Assembly: GCA_900660155.1 (NCBI GenBank)
Contig: CABFPE010000140.1
Coordinates: 1,330,548-1,394,547, forward strand
Reading direction: 5' to 3'
DNA length: 64,000 nt
Source: Hofstenia miamia
Taxonomy: Eukaryota > Xenacoelomorpha > Acoela > Hofsteniidae
In this document: positions 48,968 through 61,812 of the stretch, one piece after another
How the letters are laid out: each line of letters opens with the position of its first letter
Position numbering within the stretch: position 1 is the stretch's first letter
Position numbers and translations under genes: made by a program
Notes under the pieces: generated by a model
Database searches by the model: none
Seen by the model: the letters and a program-made list of their open reading frames with translations, nothing else
Told to the model about the DNA's origin: nothing

Positions 48968-50710
48968 GTAACTTTAATCAATCAGTGTTGTGAAAATTAT
49001 AGTATCTACTCAACAGACACAAATGCTGAGTTGGCGTTGAATTTCAACCAAAATTTTAACAGTGCTTATTTGTTTCAACATTATATATATATATATATTT
49101 TTGTGAAAATATGATCTAGCTCTCTGTATGATTTCTGGCTCTAAATAACGGAGTTTTCACCAAGTCGAGGTCTCTTTACTTTTCGTAAAACAACTTTATG
49201 TAGGGTCGACATTAATACATGTTTCAAAATATTCATCTAAGTTTTTAGGCCTTGCATCGTTTATTGGGTACACTATTTTCAAAATCCTATAGTAATTAGT
49301 CCTAGTATATGTATATTGAAATATATACATTAATCTCTAAATTCTTATTTGTTGCTTTGCCTGGTTTTTAGTTTTGCATTCGATTCTCGTTATTTCATAC
49401 TATTTCAAATCAATATATTATAATTAGCATTGTTTTAATTTATATACGAATTTTCCAAATTTCTTTGCTTATAAAACCTAATTTAAGGCTGTTTTTAGTT
49501 TGTTATTAATACGATGACAGATATATATTTGCCACGGTTTTTGTTTTAATTGAATGGTTTTTGGCTAACCTAGTAACCGACATAACAATATTTTGGAAAA
49601 CTATGATATAAAAAGTCTACTCTTCAATGCTAATATTCCTTGTCAAAATCGAGTGCTTAATCATTATAACATGTAATCGTTACAAGGAATCTTAAACTTA
49701 TAGCCTATTAGCTTAGAAAAAACATTTTAAAATTTGCTTTGACAAACTACTAAGCGAATTTCTTGGAATTTCTGACTCACCTACTGACCAAATCAGGCTC
49801 TAAGGCTTTATTTGACTATTTATATTTGTCTCTTAATGAACTCTGAATCACAAACCTATTGTAAATGCTTTAAGCTGTAAGATGTTACTATGGAAAGTTT
49901 TTACTGCTTTATTTTAATTGTCATTAATTCAGAATTTGAGTTTGACGTTTTTAAATAGAGCTAAGTTGTCTTTAATTGGTTTTCTCTGAAAATTGACTAT
50001 ACTCTGTGACACGCTTGCTTGTAAATAGGGAATATTTTAAACATAAAGTTCCCGAGATAATCCATATATATATCTGCTTCCATTCGCATTAATATTAATG
50101 AGCGAATTGGTTCCAATTGCATGAATATTTAATTATAGTTACTCATTCGCTGATTTCCAATTTAAATTTTAGGCGTAAATGTAGAAGGTTAGTTGGTATC
50201 ATTGTAGTTCTTGTGATGTGGTTTAATAACAATCTTTTTTGCAAATGTGTCGTGTAACATAGCGCACTGTGAAACTGCATGTGGACAATTGCACACTTGT
50301 CATACAAGACAGTTTCTACACGTTATCATTTTATTTATGATCGAAATTGCTGCTAAAAATCACCATATGGTTCAGTTCCATAAATGAATCATGAAGAAGA
50401 CATTATTTAGTTTATTTCAATAAATTTTGATTAACAGAATATTTGCATTGATTTTAAAGAGAATGTCTACTATCGTATAAATTCTTTCCGTGCAGTTGTT
50501 CGTGAATTATCGTATACAAAGATAAATATCTGTACTAACAACTGGATGTACGTTTTTAATTTTACTAAAATTCATTTTGTTGCTGACAGAACGGCACCTA
50601 TTGAGTTGCCTTGCTGACTGTGACGTGATCAATTATAATTTCTTCAAATTCAATAAAAGGTTTAACAAGTATTAATTTTGTCATTTTGTGTCTAAAATGA
50701 TTTAAATATA

Positions 50711-50743
<33 letters not shown>

Positions 50744-50747
<4 letters not shown>

Positions 50748-52072
50748 TAAACTTAAAGTTTTATCCGATTTTTGTTTTAACATTTCTTAAGCATTTTGTT
50801 TTAGCATTATTTTAAGAGAAGTAACAGAATATAAAAATATTTATCAATAATTATCAATAATCAGTCACACTACTATAATTCTTTATTCACTTGACAGTCA
50901 ATATTTAATTTGGAAATCGCGATGGAAATTAAAAAACGGGGATTTAGAACTATCATGACTATTGTTGGAAGGGGAGTTTGAATGGCTCAAAGATGGCTGC
51001 GTAAATAAATGAAGCACTAGGGCAAAACACTGTAAATGAACCAAGTTGTCGACGATAGTGACCGATTTAATGAAGGAGATTTCCATTTGGATGACAAGGA
51101 ACGAAGTGGCAGACCAAGTACGACGGATCTTGATGTTGAAATAAAGGAATACTTGCGAACCTCTCCCAGAGCATCTACACATGAATGTAATAGGTCATAG
51201 CCATTCTACAATATTAGAGTGCATGAAGAAGATTATTGGACTACGTTATTTGTGTTGCAAATTGATACCTCACGCACTCAGTGAATGAACAAAGAAATAC
51301 ATGTACAAATATGCCAAGAATTACTTGTCAAATTTAGAGCTAACAACTTCTTATCAAGGTTGATCACGGTTGATGAGACATGGATTGTATGGAGGAACGA
51401 AGGCACTTACAATCATACAAAGTGCTGGGTTGGAGGAGATATTCCCATAACCAAGAATGTAACTAGAAGCTTAACACCTAATAAGTCATTAGCAATATTC
51501 TTCTGGGATAGTCGAGGTGTTATTTATTGGAAAATCCTTGAAAAATAACAAACGATGACATCCATCGATTATTGTGGTTTATTGGACGATTTAAAAGAGA
51601 GAATTTAAAACGAGAGAGGACGTTCTCTAGACTCACATGATCATGGTATTCAACTCTTACAAGATAATGCACGTCCGCACACGGCGAAAGCCACCATTGA
51701 GAAGTTGCATGAACTCAACGTGCCCACTATACCTCATCCTCCATATTCTCCCGATCTCGCTCCCAGCGATTGTTACCTTTTCTCTACAATGAAACAACAT
51801 TTGTCTGGTTCAACTTTTACAAGTTATAATGAAGTCACTAATTCAGTCAATGACTGGTTGAAAACAAAGTATGTAGGTTTTTTGCCAAAGGCATCAAGCT
51901 GCTGCCGGAAAGGTGGACACGATATGTAAATGCTGATGGTGACTATTTTGATTAATTTGGTTTGAAAATGTTTATTTTTTGTTCAAATATATATTATACT
52001 GTTAAAATCGTCTTTTATTTTGGTTAAAAAACATGTTAAAACAAAAATCGGACAAAACTTTCCGTCTAACCC
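50744..52072 (+). mobile_element. mariner transposon, inactive copy, inserted in a (TA)n repeat
   Basis: The element is 1329 bases, the usual mariner size, flanked by TA on both sides. Its terminal inverted repeats of about 40 bases start GGGTTA and share the core TCCGATTTTTGTTTTAACA with about four mismatches. The transposase is on the + strand. DDKERSGRPSTTDLD lies near 51100; the catalytic residues are in VDETW (51372), QDNARPHTA (51663) and SPDLAPSD (51768). The last two are 34 residues apart, the D34D signature of mariner. The frame is broken: there are several stops and frame changes in the N-terminal part, and one stop after about 51546 (ending ILEK) before the frame resumes. So the copy cannot make transposase. 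The good repeats suggest moderate age. Confidence 0.92.
51285..51929 (+). pseudogene. mariner transposase catalytic region, broken
   Basis: Two blocks carry the DDE-type core: 51285-51548 with LITVDETWIVWRNEG and IFFWDSRGVIYWKILEK, and 51705-51929 with HPPYSPDLAPSDCYLFSTMK and HLSGSTFTSYNEV, with the QDNARPHTAKATIEKLHELN stretch just upstream in the same reading direction. All three catalytic aspartates are still encoded. Stops within and between the blocks make this a pseudogene. Confidence 0.88.
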
Positions 52073-54047
52073 TATATATAAATATTTGATAAAATTTCAA
52101 GTGTTGGGTTATCTAAGATCCTGATCTTAAGACCCCACCAGTTATAGTTCACTAATGATTTACTTAAAATTAAACCGTGGCTCACCCCACCATTGAGGAG
52201 GGTATGAGATATCATTCCAAGTATAAACTAAAAATCTATATTAAACTGCAAAATTCAACAACATTGCCATGAATTTATAATTGATGCATGAAAGGCCTTA
52301 TATAGTAAACTGGGGTGAACTCGAATTGCATGAGGTGCTTACGAAATTGTGGTCACTGTTACTAGGGGATTAAAGGAAGCAATTAATTCCCCTATAATCA
52401 TTAGCATACCCTAGTTCTATGACATCACAAAAGACAATATATTTTTTTGAAACGAAATGGCGAAACTACACTTTGTTTTTCAGTATCTTGTTGGGGCTAA
52501 TCAGTTTAAGACATTTAACCCTTTAAAAAAGTATAGGGCGTACAAAAATCTGAACCAAAACAGAAAAACTTATAACACTACAAACCTAAATCATTACAGT
52601 CTGCACATCTATCGATGGAGAAACAACCCAACTTGCACAAAGAAGTATGTATAGAAGGTTGTTGCTGTGACAGAGGTGTATGGCAACCCACAATCGTCAC
52701 ACGTTTGCCACAGCACTACTGCTGGTATTTTCAGCAGAATTTCTCTCGTTGCAGTAGTTTTTGATTTGGTCGGATTTGTTATTTTCCAATGAAGCTGAAA
52801 ATGTCAGGAGGTTGCCGGTAGAGATTAATGTTTAATAAGGTAGCACAGACGCTTTTTAATTAGATATTCGTAGAGAAATTTGAATATTGTATATCACACG
52901 TTGTTCAATATGAGAATGTTGAAAGACATCATTGTTCAAGATTGTTGATGGGATCCCGGTTTCAGTCTGCACATGTTAGTTGCACATTATAAATTGGACG
53001 CACTTAAATGCTGATTAAAGAAGTCCAGTGTTATAACTTTCTGGTTGATCTTTTTTTACTAATTTCGAAATAATTTCCAAATATTTTACATTTTTAAGAA
53101 ATGTGCTAATACATTAAGCCGACTCGCCCCCAAATTATTCAAGTCTTTTTATCGGCCATTTTAAGAAAAAATAATCGGTGTAAGCAAAAATCCTCTTGAC
53201 AACCTACTGTGCATTGCTTTAAGGGAAGCTATATTATAAAATTATCTGATCTTGCTGCGCGCTGTGATCTGTAGTAACTTGAAAAAATATGTAAGAAACG
53301 TAAACTTAAATAGATTTTTTCAAATTTTACAGTGTTTTAGGAAGAGTAAATCAAGTAAAAAATTTTGCCATAAAGTACTCTATTTCAAAAAGATGATGTA
53401 ATAGAAATAAATGCAGCTATGCTATCGTATAGTTTGATTCACCTCAAAACCGATTCGCCCGTTTACCCTATATTTTCTTGAATACTATTTTTTATAATTG
53501 TGTTTTTTTCATTTGGTTTTAAACGCAAAATAAAACCTAGTGTTCGGATGGTTTAAGTAACCACTCTTTATGTACCGGACCAATTACAATTCTGATGTCC
53601 AATCCAAGCAAACAAGTTTGGATAAAGTTTGCGTGATGCTTTGCATTGACTTTTGACTTCAAATTGTCTTGCTTAAGCGTCGGATTAATCTTACTTAGAA
53701 AATTGATTCCTTTGAGTTTTCCTGATACTTGTACAATGTACAATGAGAATAATATTTTCCTCTAATTCAATTTTCATGTCACATACTCAATTTTATACTC
53801 AAGAGTTACGGCACCGTTAGCTTTGCCTTTATTTCGGACACACATAATCAGTGAAATCAAAGATTTATGTAGATTTATATTACACCACATCACTGCTTGT
53901 AATATGAGTCCTTTTGGGTGGCACTCATCTATTGAAATAGAACATTATTGTCCAATGTTGATTTCGTCTGTCCTTTTCAATTGTTTAAGCAGAATAAAAG
54001 AGATATTAGAAATTATTAATTATTTATAACATCTCTGTCTTTTGTAG

Positions 54048-54190
54048 GAAGAGAAAGCTGGAAACAGCGCCTAAACGCAAGTGGAAAAAATATTGGTCTT
54101 GCCTTAAAGGAACTTCCCTGCTTTTCTACGCAGTTGATGATAACAAACAAATATCCATAGAGGAATTAACTACTCCTGATGTCATTTTTG
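54048..54190 (+). CDS. sif: sif exon: PH domain core
   Basis: The acceptor TTTGTAG and donor TTTG/GTAATT bound 143 bases, phase 2 in and phase 1 out. The product KRKLETAPKRKWKKYWSCLK then GTSLLFYAVDD matches TIAM1 KKVESATRRKWKHYWVSLKG, TLFFYESD almost position by position. This is the basic beta1-beta2 loop and strands of a PH domain, the region that contacts phosphoinositide head groups. The KRKW and WxxLKG motifs are intact. A (TA)n repeat begins just after the donor. Confidence 0.95.
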
Positions 54191-54201
54191 GTAATTCTTT
54201 C

Positions 54202-54237
<36 letters not shown>

Positions 54238-54412
54238 CATTCAGCTAGCTGCTTATATATATGTAGAAGTGACTGCTGACATATATATTTATCACAAAAT
54301 ACTAAAGCTCTTTAAAAAAAAGTGTATAAATCTTGATATAACTTCGTGATTAAACTTTGAACGTTCTTAAAGGCCATTCCGAATAATGTTGCTAACAATT
54401 GGTTGAATTTAG

Positions 54413-54559
54413 ATATAGAAGGAAGTATTGCACAGCCGATTCCTGAACATCCCAAAAGAGACAACGTCTTTTCACTAAGCACCTCATCAGGTGACGTCTT
54501 TCTCATGGAAGCTTGTTCTCAGGTTGAACTGGAGAGTTGGATTAATGGCATCCATTCCA
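54413..54559 (+). CDS. sif: sif exon: end of PH domain
   Basis: The acceptor GAATTTAG and donor TCCA/GTAAGC bound 147 bases, phase 1 on both sides. The peptide [20 protein letters not shown], then [20 protein letters not shown], matches TIAM1 VQAVPEHPKKDFVFCLSNSL and the TSQTELENWITAIHS helix. The conserved tryptophan of the C-terminal PH helix (ESWINGIHS) is present, so the domain is complete across the three exons 48792, 54048 and 54413. The longer open frame running into the intron after 54559 is read-through and not coding. Confidence 0.95.
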
Positions 54560-57500
54560 GTAAGCTTTCAAGTGTTTTTTCGCCTGATATTTTATCATGG
54601 TGTATTATATGCCCCCTCCTGCCCCACAAAACTAATGCACCTAATTTTGCCTAAATAATTTTGTAGCAATTTCTAATTGCTTCCTTGCAAGCTATGATAT
54701 TTAAATTTACTACAATGTATCGAATGTATAGCGAGAAAATGCGTTAAAAATGGATTTGGTCATATTACAGTTTTGATCGATTCGTTTGAAATCAGTTGTG
54801 CTGAAATTTATTTCCGACATTTTATAGTTGGGTCCAATAGACCGAAGCAACTAGTGTTTTGTACTTAATGGATTATCAATAATCTGTCAGTTGATGTAGT
54901 GGTTTCTACAAGATCTGTGAATTATACGACAGGGACATGGATGCCTCGGGTTATAATTAATTATTTGTATTACTGCATTCCGCTTCAATCTTTCAAGATA
55001 ACTTTTTCTAGCAATACACCCTTTAATAGAAACTGTTAATAAGCCCACGAACTTAAGAGTCGACTAAAATTCATTGCCATTTCAAAATCCCGATTTTCTA
55101 GGTATAAAAAAACTAAAAATTTGTAGATGATTAAAAATGTTAAACTTTTCTTTATGTGCACCTAAGTCATTTTAATTTAAATTTATGTTGAAAATTTGCC
55201 GTTTCTGAAGATTGCATTTTTACGTGTGAGGGCACATTATAGTTTGTTTCCAAAAAGATGTCTGTTGTGATAAGTTAACTGTCCCCGATTAATTCGCGTT
55301 CATATAGACATTTCGCTGCGTTAGAATGTACTGTTCTCATTACATTAATAAATTAAAGAGCATTTCCCATCTCCTAATTGAAAGGCAGTTTTGTTAAGTA
55401 CCAGCCATTGTGTACCTTGTTTTTATTGTGTGATTAATGGTTTAAATAATCCCATATGCATTAAAACCAGATTGTGAACACCAATTAAATAAGTCTAAAA
55501 AATCACTACTGTAACGAGATTTCACTGGTAAAGAATTGTTGGTCGCTTCGCTTAACTGTTGTGTTTGTTCACACTAGGTTTGCAGCTTCATCAGCAAGTG
55601 TAACTTCTGTAAGGACGTACAGTAAAAGATGCCTTTAGAATGTAAGTGACTTTAAAACCAATTCTCTGCTATCTTATGTTCTTTAATTTCTGGTTTTAAT
55701 GTACAAATTTGTACAAATCTTTATGTAAGACTGGAAATGAGATTATAACTTTTGTTGACATTTGCTTACGTTATTTCAATATTTTCATTAGTATATATCT
55801 AATCAATTACTAGTCTCTTAAGATTTTCGGGTTAAATTTTTTTTCTTAATTCTTAGAAATATTTTTAGAAGCTAAGAATACTGGAGTTTTGTATAAATGG
55901 ATATTTCTCATGCTCCCCTATTCTATGTTATACCGGTGCCTAAGCTGTTAGAAGAAAAAATCACAGACTTAAAACAATATTTTAGTCACTTGATTTGTTT
56001 ATTTTTTCCGTGTTTCTAACATAAGCTTCCAGTTGGAGAGCATGCCATATTAATTTCGAATAATTTAAAAGTAAAATTTTCTCAAATTTTCTTTTCATTT
56101 ATTTTTTCGCTTTGTGAGTTAAGATGAAAACCCATATTCTCCAAGGATCTGTTTTTTGTTTTTAACTTTTGAAGTTTTGTTTTGAAATAAAAAACATTTT
56201 GTCAAATATATTTTCTAATAAACGAAGAAATGACATTTTGTTTAGGTTTTTCCATTTTATAATAGTCTTACATAACTTAATTATATTAATATGTATTTTC
56301 ATTTACTGCTTGTTCATTTTTTTAAACAATTTTTTAAATGTTTTTAAATTGTTAAAACTATTTAAGTTTTAGCTTATGTGTAAAACATTTCTGAATTTCT
56401 TAAAAATTCATTGATTTCTGAATTGTTGAGTAACTACTTAAAATCATACGTGTAATATCCAATGTTTTAAAGTTTTTAATGAATTTTAAAAAATATGTAA
56501 TTATTGTCAAAGTTAACCCGAATTATTTATTCAATTTATGTCTTCGATTTCCATAGAATTCTTATTCACTTTCCAATTATCCATTTAAATTTATCATTTT
56601 CAACTTGTTTCTTTATAGTTTATAGAATGAATTTTTTTTGTAAATTACAATCAATTTATGGTTTACGCAAATTGAAATCTTTATATTCGAAGTAGGGCTA
56701 TGTGGGACTATGAAGTCAAGTCCCAATAGATTTTACTGGGCCTATTTCAGTTTGACTGCTATGGAACTGGGGCAATAACTGAAAAAACTAGGACCACAGA
56801 TTATAAATAATTTTTACTAATTTTGTGCAAATTAGACGTCATGGAATGTGACCATATAGGACCATGAGACCAGAATATTTCTGGTGCCACATAGCTGTAT
56901 TTTCAATTCTGTGATTTTTAGACAAAATAAATATTGGGTAATTACAAGCTATAACTCATGGATTAATTTTATGAATTTCAAATCATTTCACAAGTTAATG
57001 TAGAATTAAATTTATAATTTAAAGCTTCATGCTTTAGAAAATTGCGATAATTCAAATTTTTCGTTTTTCTATTATGAAGTTTAAGTAATAACGTTGACTC
57101 ACTTTTAAGTGTATCTACGAAAATGACGTAAGCAAAATTTAAAGTGGCTGTATTTTATAAGCGTTGTTTTATTAAGTTTCATATGGTTAATATATACTTT
57201 TCATCGGATATTATTTGGTCTTCTGCGCTTCAAATTGAATATTTTATGATTGGGTTGGTGACAATTTAAAGTGTAATTTCATAATGCATCGTGGATTATA
57301 ATTTTTCTAAAATTAGCAATTTAATTAATAATTGTTAGGTTGAGTTAGTAGTAAAAATTAATTACTTATAGATAAAGTTCAAATAGTTAACAGAAATTCT
57401 CATATAAAATGTAACGTAAGTAATTCCCTTGAATGTTAAGATGTCTGCTATACATAACGTAGGCGCGCATCATAAGAACTGTAATGCATGGGACAATGTA

Positions 57501-57741
57501 ATGACAACTCTTCTTATGCACTTTGGAACAAAATGCTCTTTATTGGTGAATTGCAATGCTTTAATGTACTTAAATATTGTGAGAAAATAACGCTGCTTTC
57601 CCCACGCAGTCAGTAAATATTAACAGTAACGAAGTATTTCTGCTCTGAGACGGGATGATCAGTTTCTGCATTGCGTCTACCAATTGGTAGCAATTTTCTC
57701 GTCAAAATTTTCCCACTGCGTTGTTCCACTGCATTCTAGCG
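54560..57741. other. sif intron before the CC exon
   Basis: Contains the Tc1/mariner MITE at 56695. From about 57600 the base composition becomes less AT-rich, leading into the putative alternative first exon; a TTTATTAAA stretch at 57763-57771 could serve as a TATA-like element but this is weak. Confidence 0.45.
56695..56897. mobile_element. Tc1/mariner-type MITE
   Basis: The ends GGGCTATGTGGGAC and GTGCCACATAGCTG pair as inverted repeats at 11 of 14 positions and are flanked by TA on both sides, as for Tc1/mariner insertions. It is 203 bases long and non-coding. Confidence 0.55.
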
Positions 57742-57811
57742 CAATTGAATCTCGCTAACTCCCTTTATTAAACCAATTTTCACTCCGCTGTTCGGTTGTT
57801 ATCCATTGAAT

Positions 57812-58070
57812 ATGATGGGGCAGCGACAACGAACAAAGGAAATTCGTAGCAGACATACCTCACTCGTCCTGCCTAATAGTACAAGTCCTGAACCGTGGAT
57901 ACAATGGCAGTATCACTATAATAACAGTTTGCCACGTAAGCAAGACCCCAATGCAAGGACATTTTATTATACCCGGCAAAGCTCAACCCCTAAAGGGGTA
58001 GGCTCCCCTGCCCATAGTAATAGTCCAGTATCTTCTCCAGGTGAATTGCCAGTAAAAGTTGTTTTTCCAG
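57812..58070 (+). CDS. sif: putative alternative first exon of sif, continuous with CC exon
   Basis: Directly upstream of the 58071 acceptor the same frame stays open for 86 codons and starts with a tandem ATG (57812, 57815). The residues are protein-like and compositionally unlike intron: SPEPWIQWQYHYNN, DPNARTFYYTRQSSTPKGVG and SPAHSNSPVSSPGELP, with local G+C above the neighbouring DNA. The preceding in-frame stop is at about 57740. I infer a promoter inside the intron and a short isoform that reads from here straight through the constitutive acceptor, replacing WH1, linker and PH by a disordered serine/proline-rich N-terminus. A CCAG/GTGAAT donor-like site after 58040 offers another splice choice. 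Alternative N-termini are known for fly SIF and vertebrate TIAM genes. Chance openness cannot be excluded without RNA data. Confidence 0.55.
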
Positions 58071-58296
58071 CTTGTTCTGCGAGTTTGGCACGACAGAAGA
58101 GACATGATGATACCCTGGCTTTAATTTTGGAGGAAATTAAGCGTAAGGAAGCTGAAATTAAATTGGAGGCCGATACAAAGAAAATGGCGGAACTACAACT
58201 CACTGCCACCACTGATCAGAAAAATCGTCAGGTTATGATCTCACACATAAACGATTGGGAGCAGAATATTCAGAAGCTGCATTGCGAAGTATACAG
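58071..58296 (+). CDS. sif: sif exon: coiled-coil/Ex region after PH
   Basis: A TTTTTCCAG acceptor precedes 58071 and the donor is TACAG/GTACGC after 58296 (phase 1 in, phase 2 out). The junction with the previous exon gives HST-CSASLARQ, matching TIAM1 HSACATAVARH. The exon then reads DDTLALILEEIKRKEAEIKL, KKMAELQL and WEQNIQKLHCEVYR, aligning with DTLRLLKSEIKKLEQKIDMD, KKMGEMQL and WEQNLEQFQMDLFRF. This is the helical CC part of the CC-Ex unit, which packs on the PH domain and is a protein-interaction platform in TIAM1. Confidence 0.95.
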
Positions 58297-61200
58297 GTAC
58301 GCATTTATCTGATATTTTTAATTTTCATATATAAAAACTATAGTATACACATATATAATTTTTCCAACGATTTGTGAATATGTTAAGGTTGTTGATTCAC
58401 CAACGCTTTTCATTTGTACAATATAAATACTAAGTGGGATCAATGTATGATAACATGATGTAGAACATTGTAATATTTAAATTCAATCAGCGCTCTCTTT
58501 TTTCCTTTTTCTCCCCTATCCCTCTTTCCTATCTCTCTCTCTCTCTCTCTCTCTTTCTCTATATATATATATATATATATATATACATTTATATACATGT
58601 ATATATATGTATATGTATATATATGTATATGTATATATGTATATATATAAGTATATATGTATATATGTATATATGCATTTATATGTATTTATATGAATAT
58701 ATATATATATATATATATATATAATGGGTTTATGTTACGGTTATAGACACTACCCTAGAAAAGAATTATGAATTTAAAATAAATCTAGCAGAAAGCAAAC
58801 TATGACCTATAGCCTTATTTGCTTACTCTTTTTGTCATCTAGTTTACATACTTTTCAACCTGGACTTCGATAGAAGAGTTCTGACTGCTTTTTCGCAGAC
58901 AAGCAGCAGTGTGTATATAAAGCTAAACAACACAGTTTTAGCATAAATACTGTCACGCTGTGGCATTTATGAGGACGGTATTATTTGCAGTGCCATTAAC
59001 AGTAAACAAATCAATCTGTTCCCAATTGATCTCGTTGATGTAAAAAGAATAAACATCATATGGACATAATTGTTATAGCATTTTAGGATACCTTTGACAA
59101 AGCACTTATTTGGCGTTTCATGTGTAAACTGTAAAGCCCTAAATAAATTTTCTAACGTTTTAAGTAGATGCCAGTAGTTCACCTTTGCACTATAATGAAA
59201 TCATTTTAACCTATAGGAATGGTATTATAGATGTTTTTCATATAAAACCATTCTAAATGAGTATTACGATGCCGCAGCTTTGTTGCAGCAAACCGCATTA
59301 GTCGGACTTAATTGAAAATTCTGTCTAGCATTTCGGTAATCCCTCTTCGCTGTTTTTCTCCCAGTGAATGTCGTCTGCTAAATCCTCGAAACTCTTCAAT
59401 AAAATGTTAAATTCTAATTCTTTATAATTAAATTCACTTTTCCTTTATTTTAAAGTATTTTTGCAAAAATTTGCTTTTTCCTGCTACACTCATCCATTTA
59501 AGATTTCCTAAATTGCACTCAGTTTTCATTCAGATTAACGTCTGCATCAAATATATGCTTAGACTATACATTGCATATCCAGTTCTTAAGTTTTTGGCAA
59601 TTGAAATTGACATATAGTAGGCATTATATAACAAATCAGGTGGCAATCCGTTTTAGGGCTGGAGATTGCTTTTTGAAATGTCCACTATCTTCAGAATTTT
59701 AACGTCTCCAAAAATCAGGATTAAGTAACTATGAAATTTCCAAAATATTTTGGTTAAGGATTTTTATTTTTTAATTAGGGTGAAATTCCTCTTTAGGAGT
59801 ACGCTTTTGAATATATTGAACTGCAAGTTTACATTTTACCTAAAACAGCACAAGCACTTTTGCTTTGGAAGTTTTCTTTAAGAAGATTCAGTTTAAATTC
59901 TATTATTCGAAATTCGACTGTTTGACTAGCGCATTAGACAAATCTGCTCCACGGAACAATATACGTTTTCGCTTAAATTCAAAACTGTTTTTCATGCGGC
60001 AAAATCGTTGCAGTCCATTTTTTTACTCAGCCTTGAGTACAATTTGTTGAAGTTTCATTTGTTTCTTCGGCGTCTTTCAATTTATAGAAAAACATGCCAT
60101 CTAAATAATTTCCTTTGCTAACTTTGCCTTGAGTTTGTTTCTCTTTGCCTAAATGATTATAAAATTAATTATTTACCGCAGATAACATTTTAACGAAATT
60201 GTATCTGACAGCGCTGCTCGCTTGTTGCTTTAATTATGTTTCAGTTGCTTTCATCGATTCCGCATTTAAAATGTTAACTACGTTTTAGACGAAAATGACA
60301 CGCTGTTTAATTAACTACAATTTTTTATTATGAATTCTTTTGCTATTTATTTTATTAATTTACCATTTTAATGCGCATACTATTCATGCGCATTTCTGCA
60401 TGAAGAAACAGAATCTGGAATTTTTATTTGGTCATATTTTTTATTCTTTGTGGTCCATTGATTTCATTTGAAACCATAGTATTTTTTGATGATTCTGAAG
60501 ACTTTAGGTAATTACTACTCAAGTTACTGTCGTAAATCCTCGCCACTAATATTTTTTTATGAATTTCAATTTCTAGATTTTTTACTTTCATCTGAGTTCG
60601 TTATATGATGACCCATGTGATTAGTAATGGATAGTTTTCAGAGGTGATTTTGAGGACGTGGAAATAATCCCTAGACCTCTAAATTACTCAACCAAAAAAA
60701 CTCCTAATATTGTTTTTGTCAAAGCCATGAAAAAAAATTCTGTTTACCTTATAAATATTTTCACAATATTTTTCTGTTTTAGTATTAATAATTTCATGCA
60801 AAATCCTTGCCAAGCTCAAATATGGAGATTATTAATAGGGCTTTTCATGAATTTTGGTGAAAACTGATTTACAATAGAAATAAAATGTCATCAGTTTTTA
60901 TAGTACATGCTATTTTATTCAGTTAGACTTATGATATTATTGTTTCTTGGGTTCCTATTGAGATATGTGAAAAACCGAAAAACGTATGCTTTTTTCTGAG
61001 ATTACAGAAAGGAAGGAGACTTTACTACTAAGGAATCAACTAGAAGAAACAATACATTTATATGAACCAACTAGTTGTTGATAGAGATGTTTTCTTTGTC
61101 AATTACATCTGACGTGTCCCTTCAAGAAAGTCTTGTGAATACGAAACGTTAATCAATGAGCAGACGTCAACAATGATTGGAGAAGTTTTCAAAATATCTT

Positions 61201-61777
61201 CGGAAGCAAAAACCAAGGAAAATGTCCTTAGATGTGTCCAATTTTGGTTTCTGGATAATCATAAGTTCATGAATAAAGTAACATTTATTATATTTTAGAA
61301 GATCCCAATTGGAAAAATGGGGCTGCTGAACTATAAATAACGTTTGAGAGTTACTCTTTCACAATTATTATCAGATTTTCCAATTCATAATTATTGATAA
61401 AATATCAATGTTTCCGTAGGATTACAATAATCTTAGGATATTAATATGAATAAGATAATTGAATAACAATCCGTGTTGAAAAAAAATTGGAATCAACTTT
61501 ATGAATTTATTTTATATAGAACCATTGCTTTTTGTGATGCTTTTTTACATGTTTCCGACATCCAACCAAAATAATGCCATTAATGAGGTAGGGGCTCAGG
61601 GTTCTACACCCCATCCCCCAATTCCAACAGCCAGCCCCCTCCTCCCCCTCTTTTCTAAACGAATTATAGCCAACCTCAATATTTTTAGAAAATGAGAACA
61701 AATTGAGTTTTTGTAATTTTCTCTGTGTTAATGCCAAATTTTTGCATGTATGTAAGTAATAATTATAATTTTTAAAA

Positions 61778-61812
<35 letters not shown>

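Larger units (their letters stand above)
48968..54047. other. sif intron splitting the PH domain
   Basis: The mariner copy occupies its middle. The remainder is AT-rich and featureless apart from short (TA)n runs. Confidence 0.55.

Noticed and set aside
54312-54506. 64-residue minus-strand frame
   Set aside because: Shadow of the third PH-domain exon of sif.
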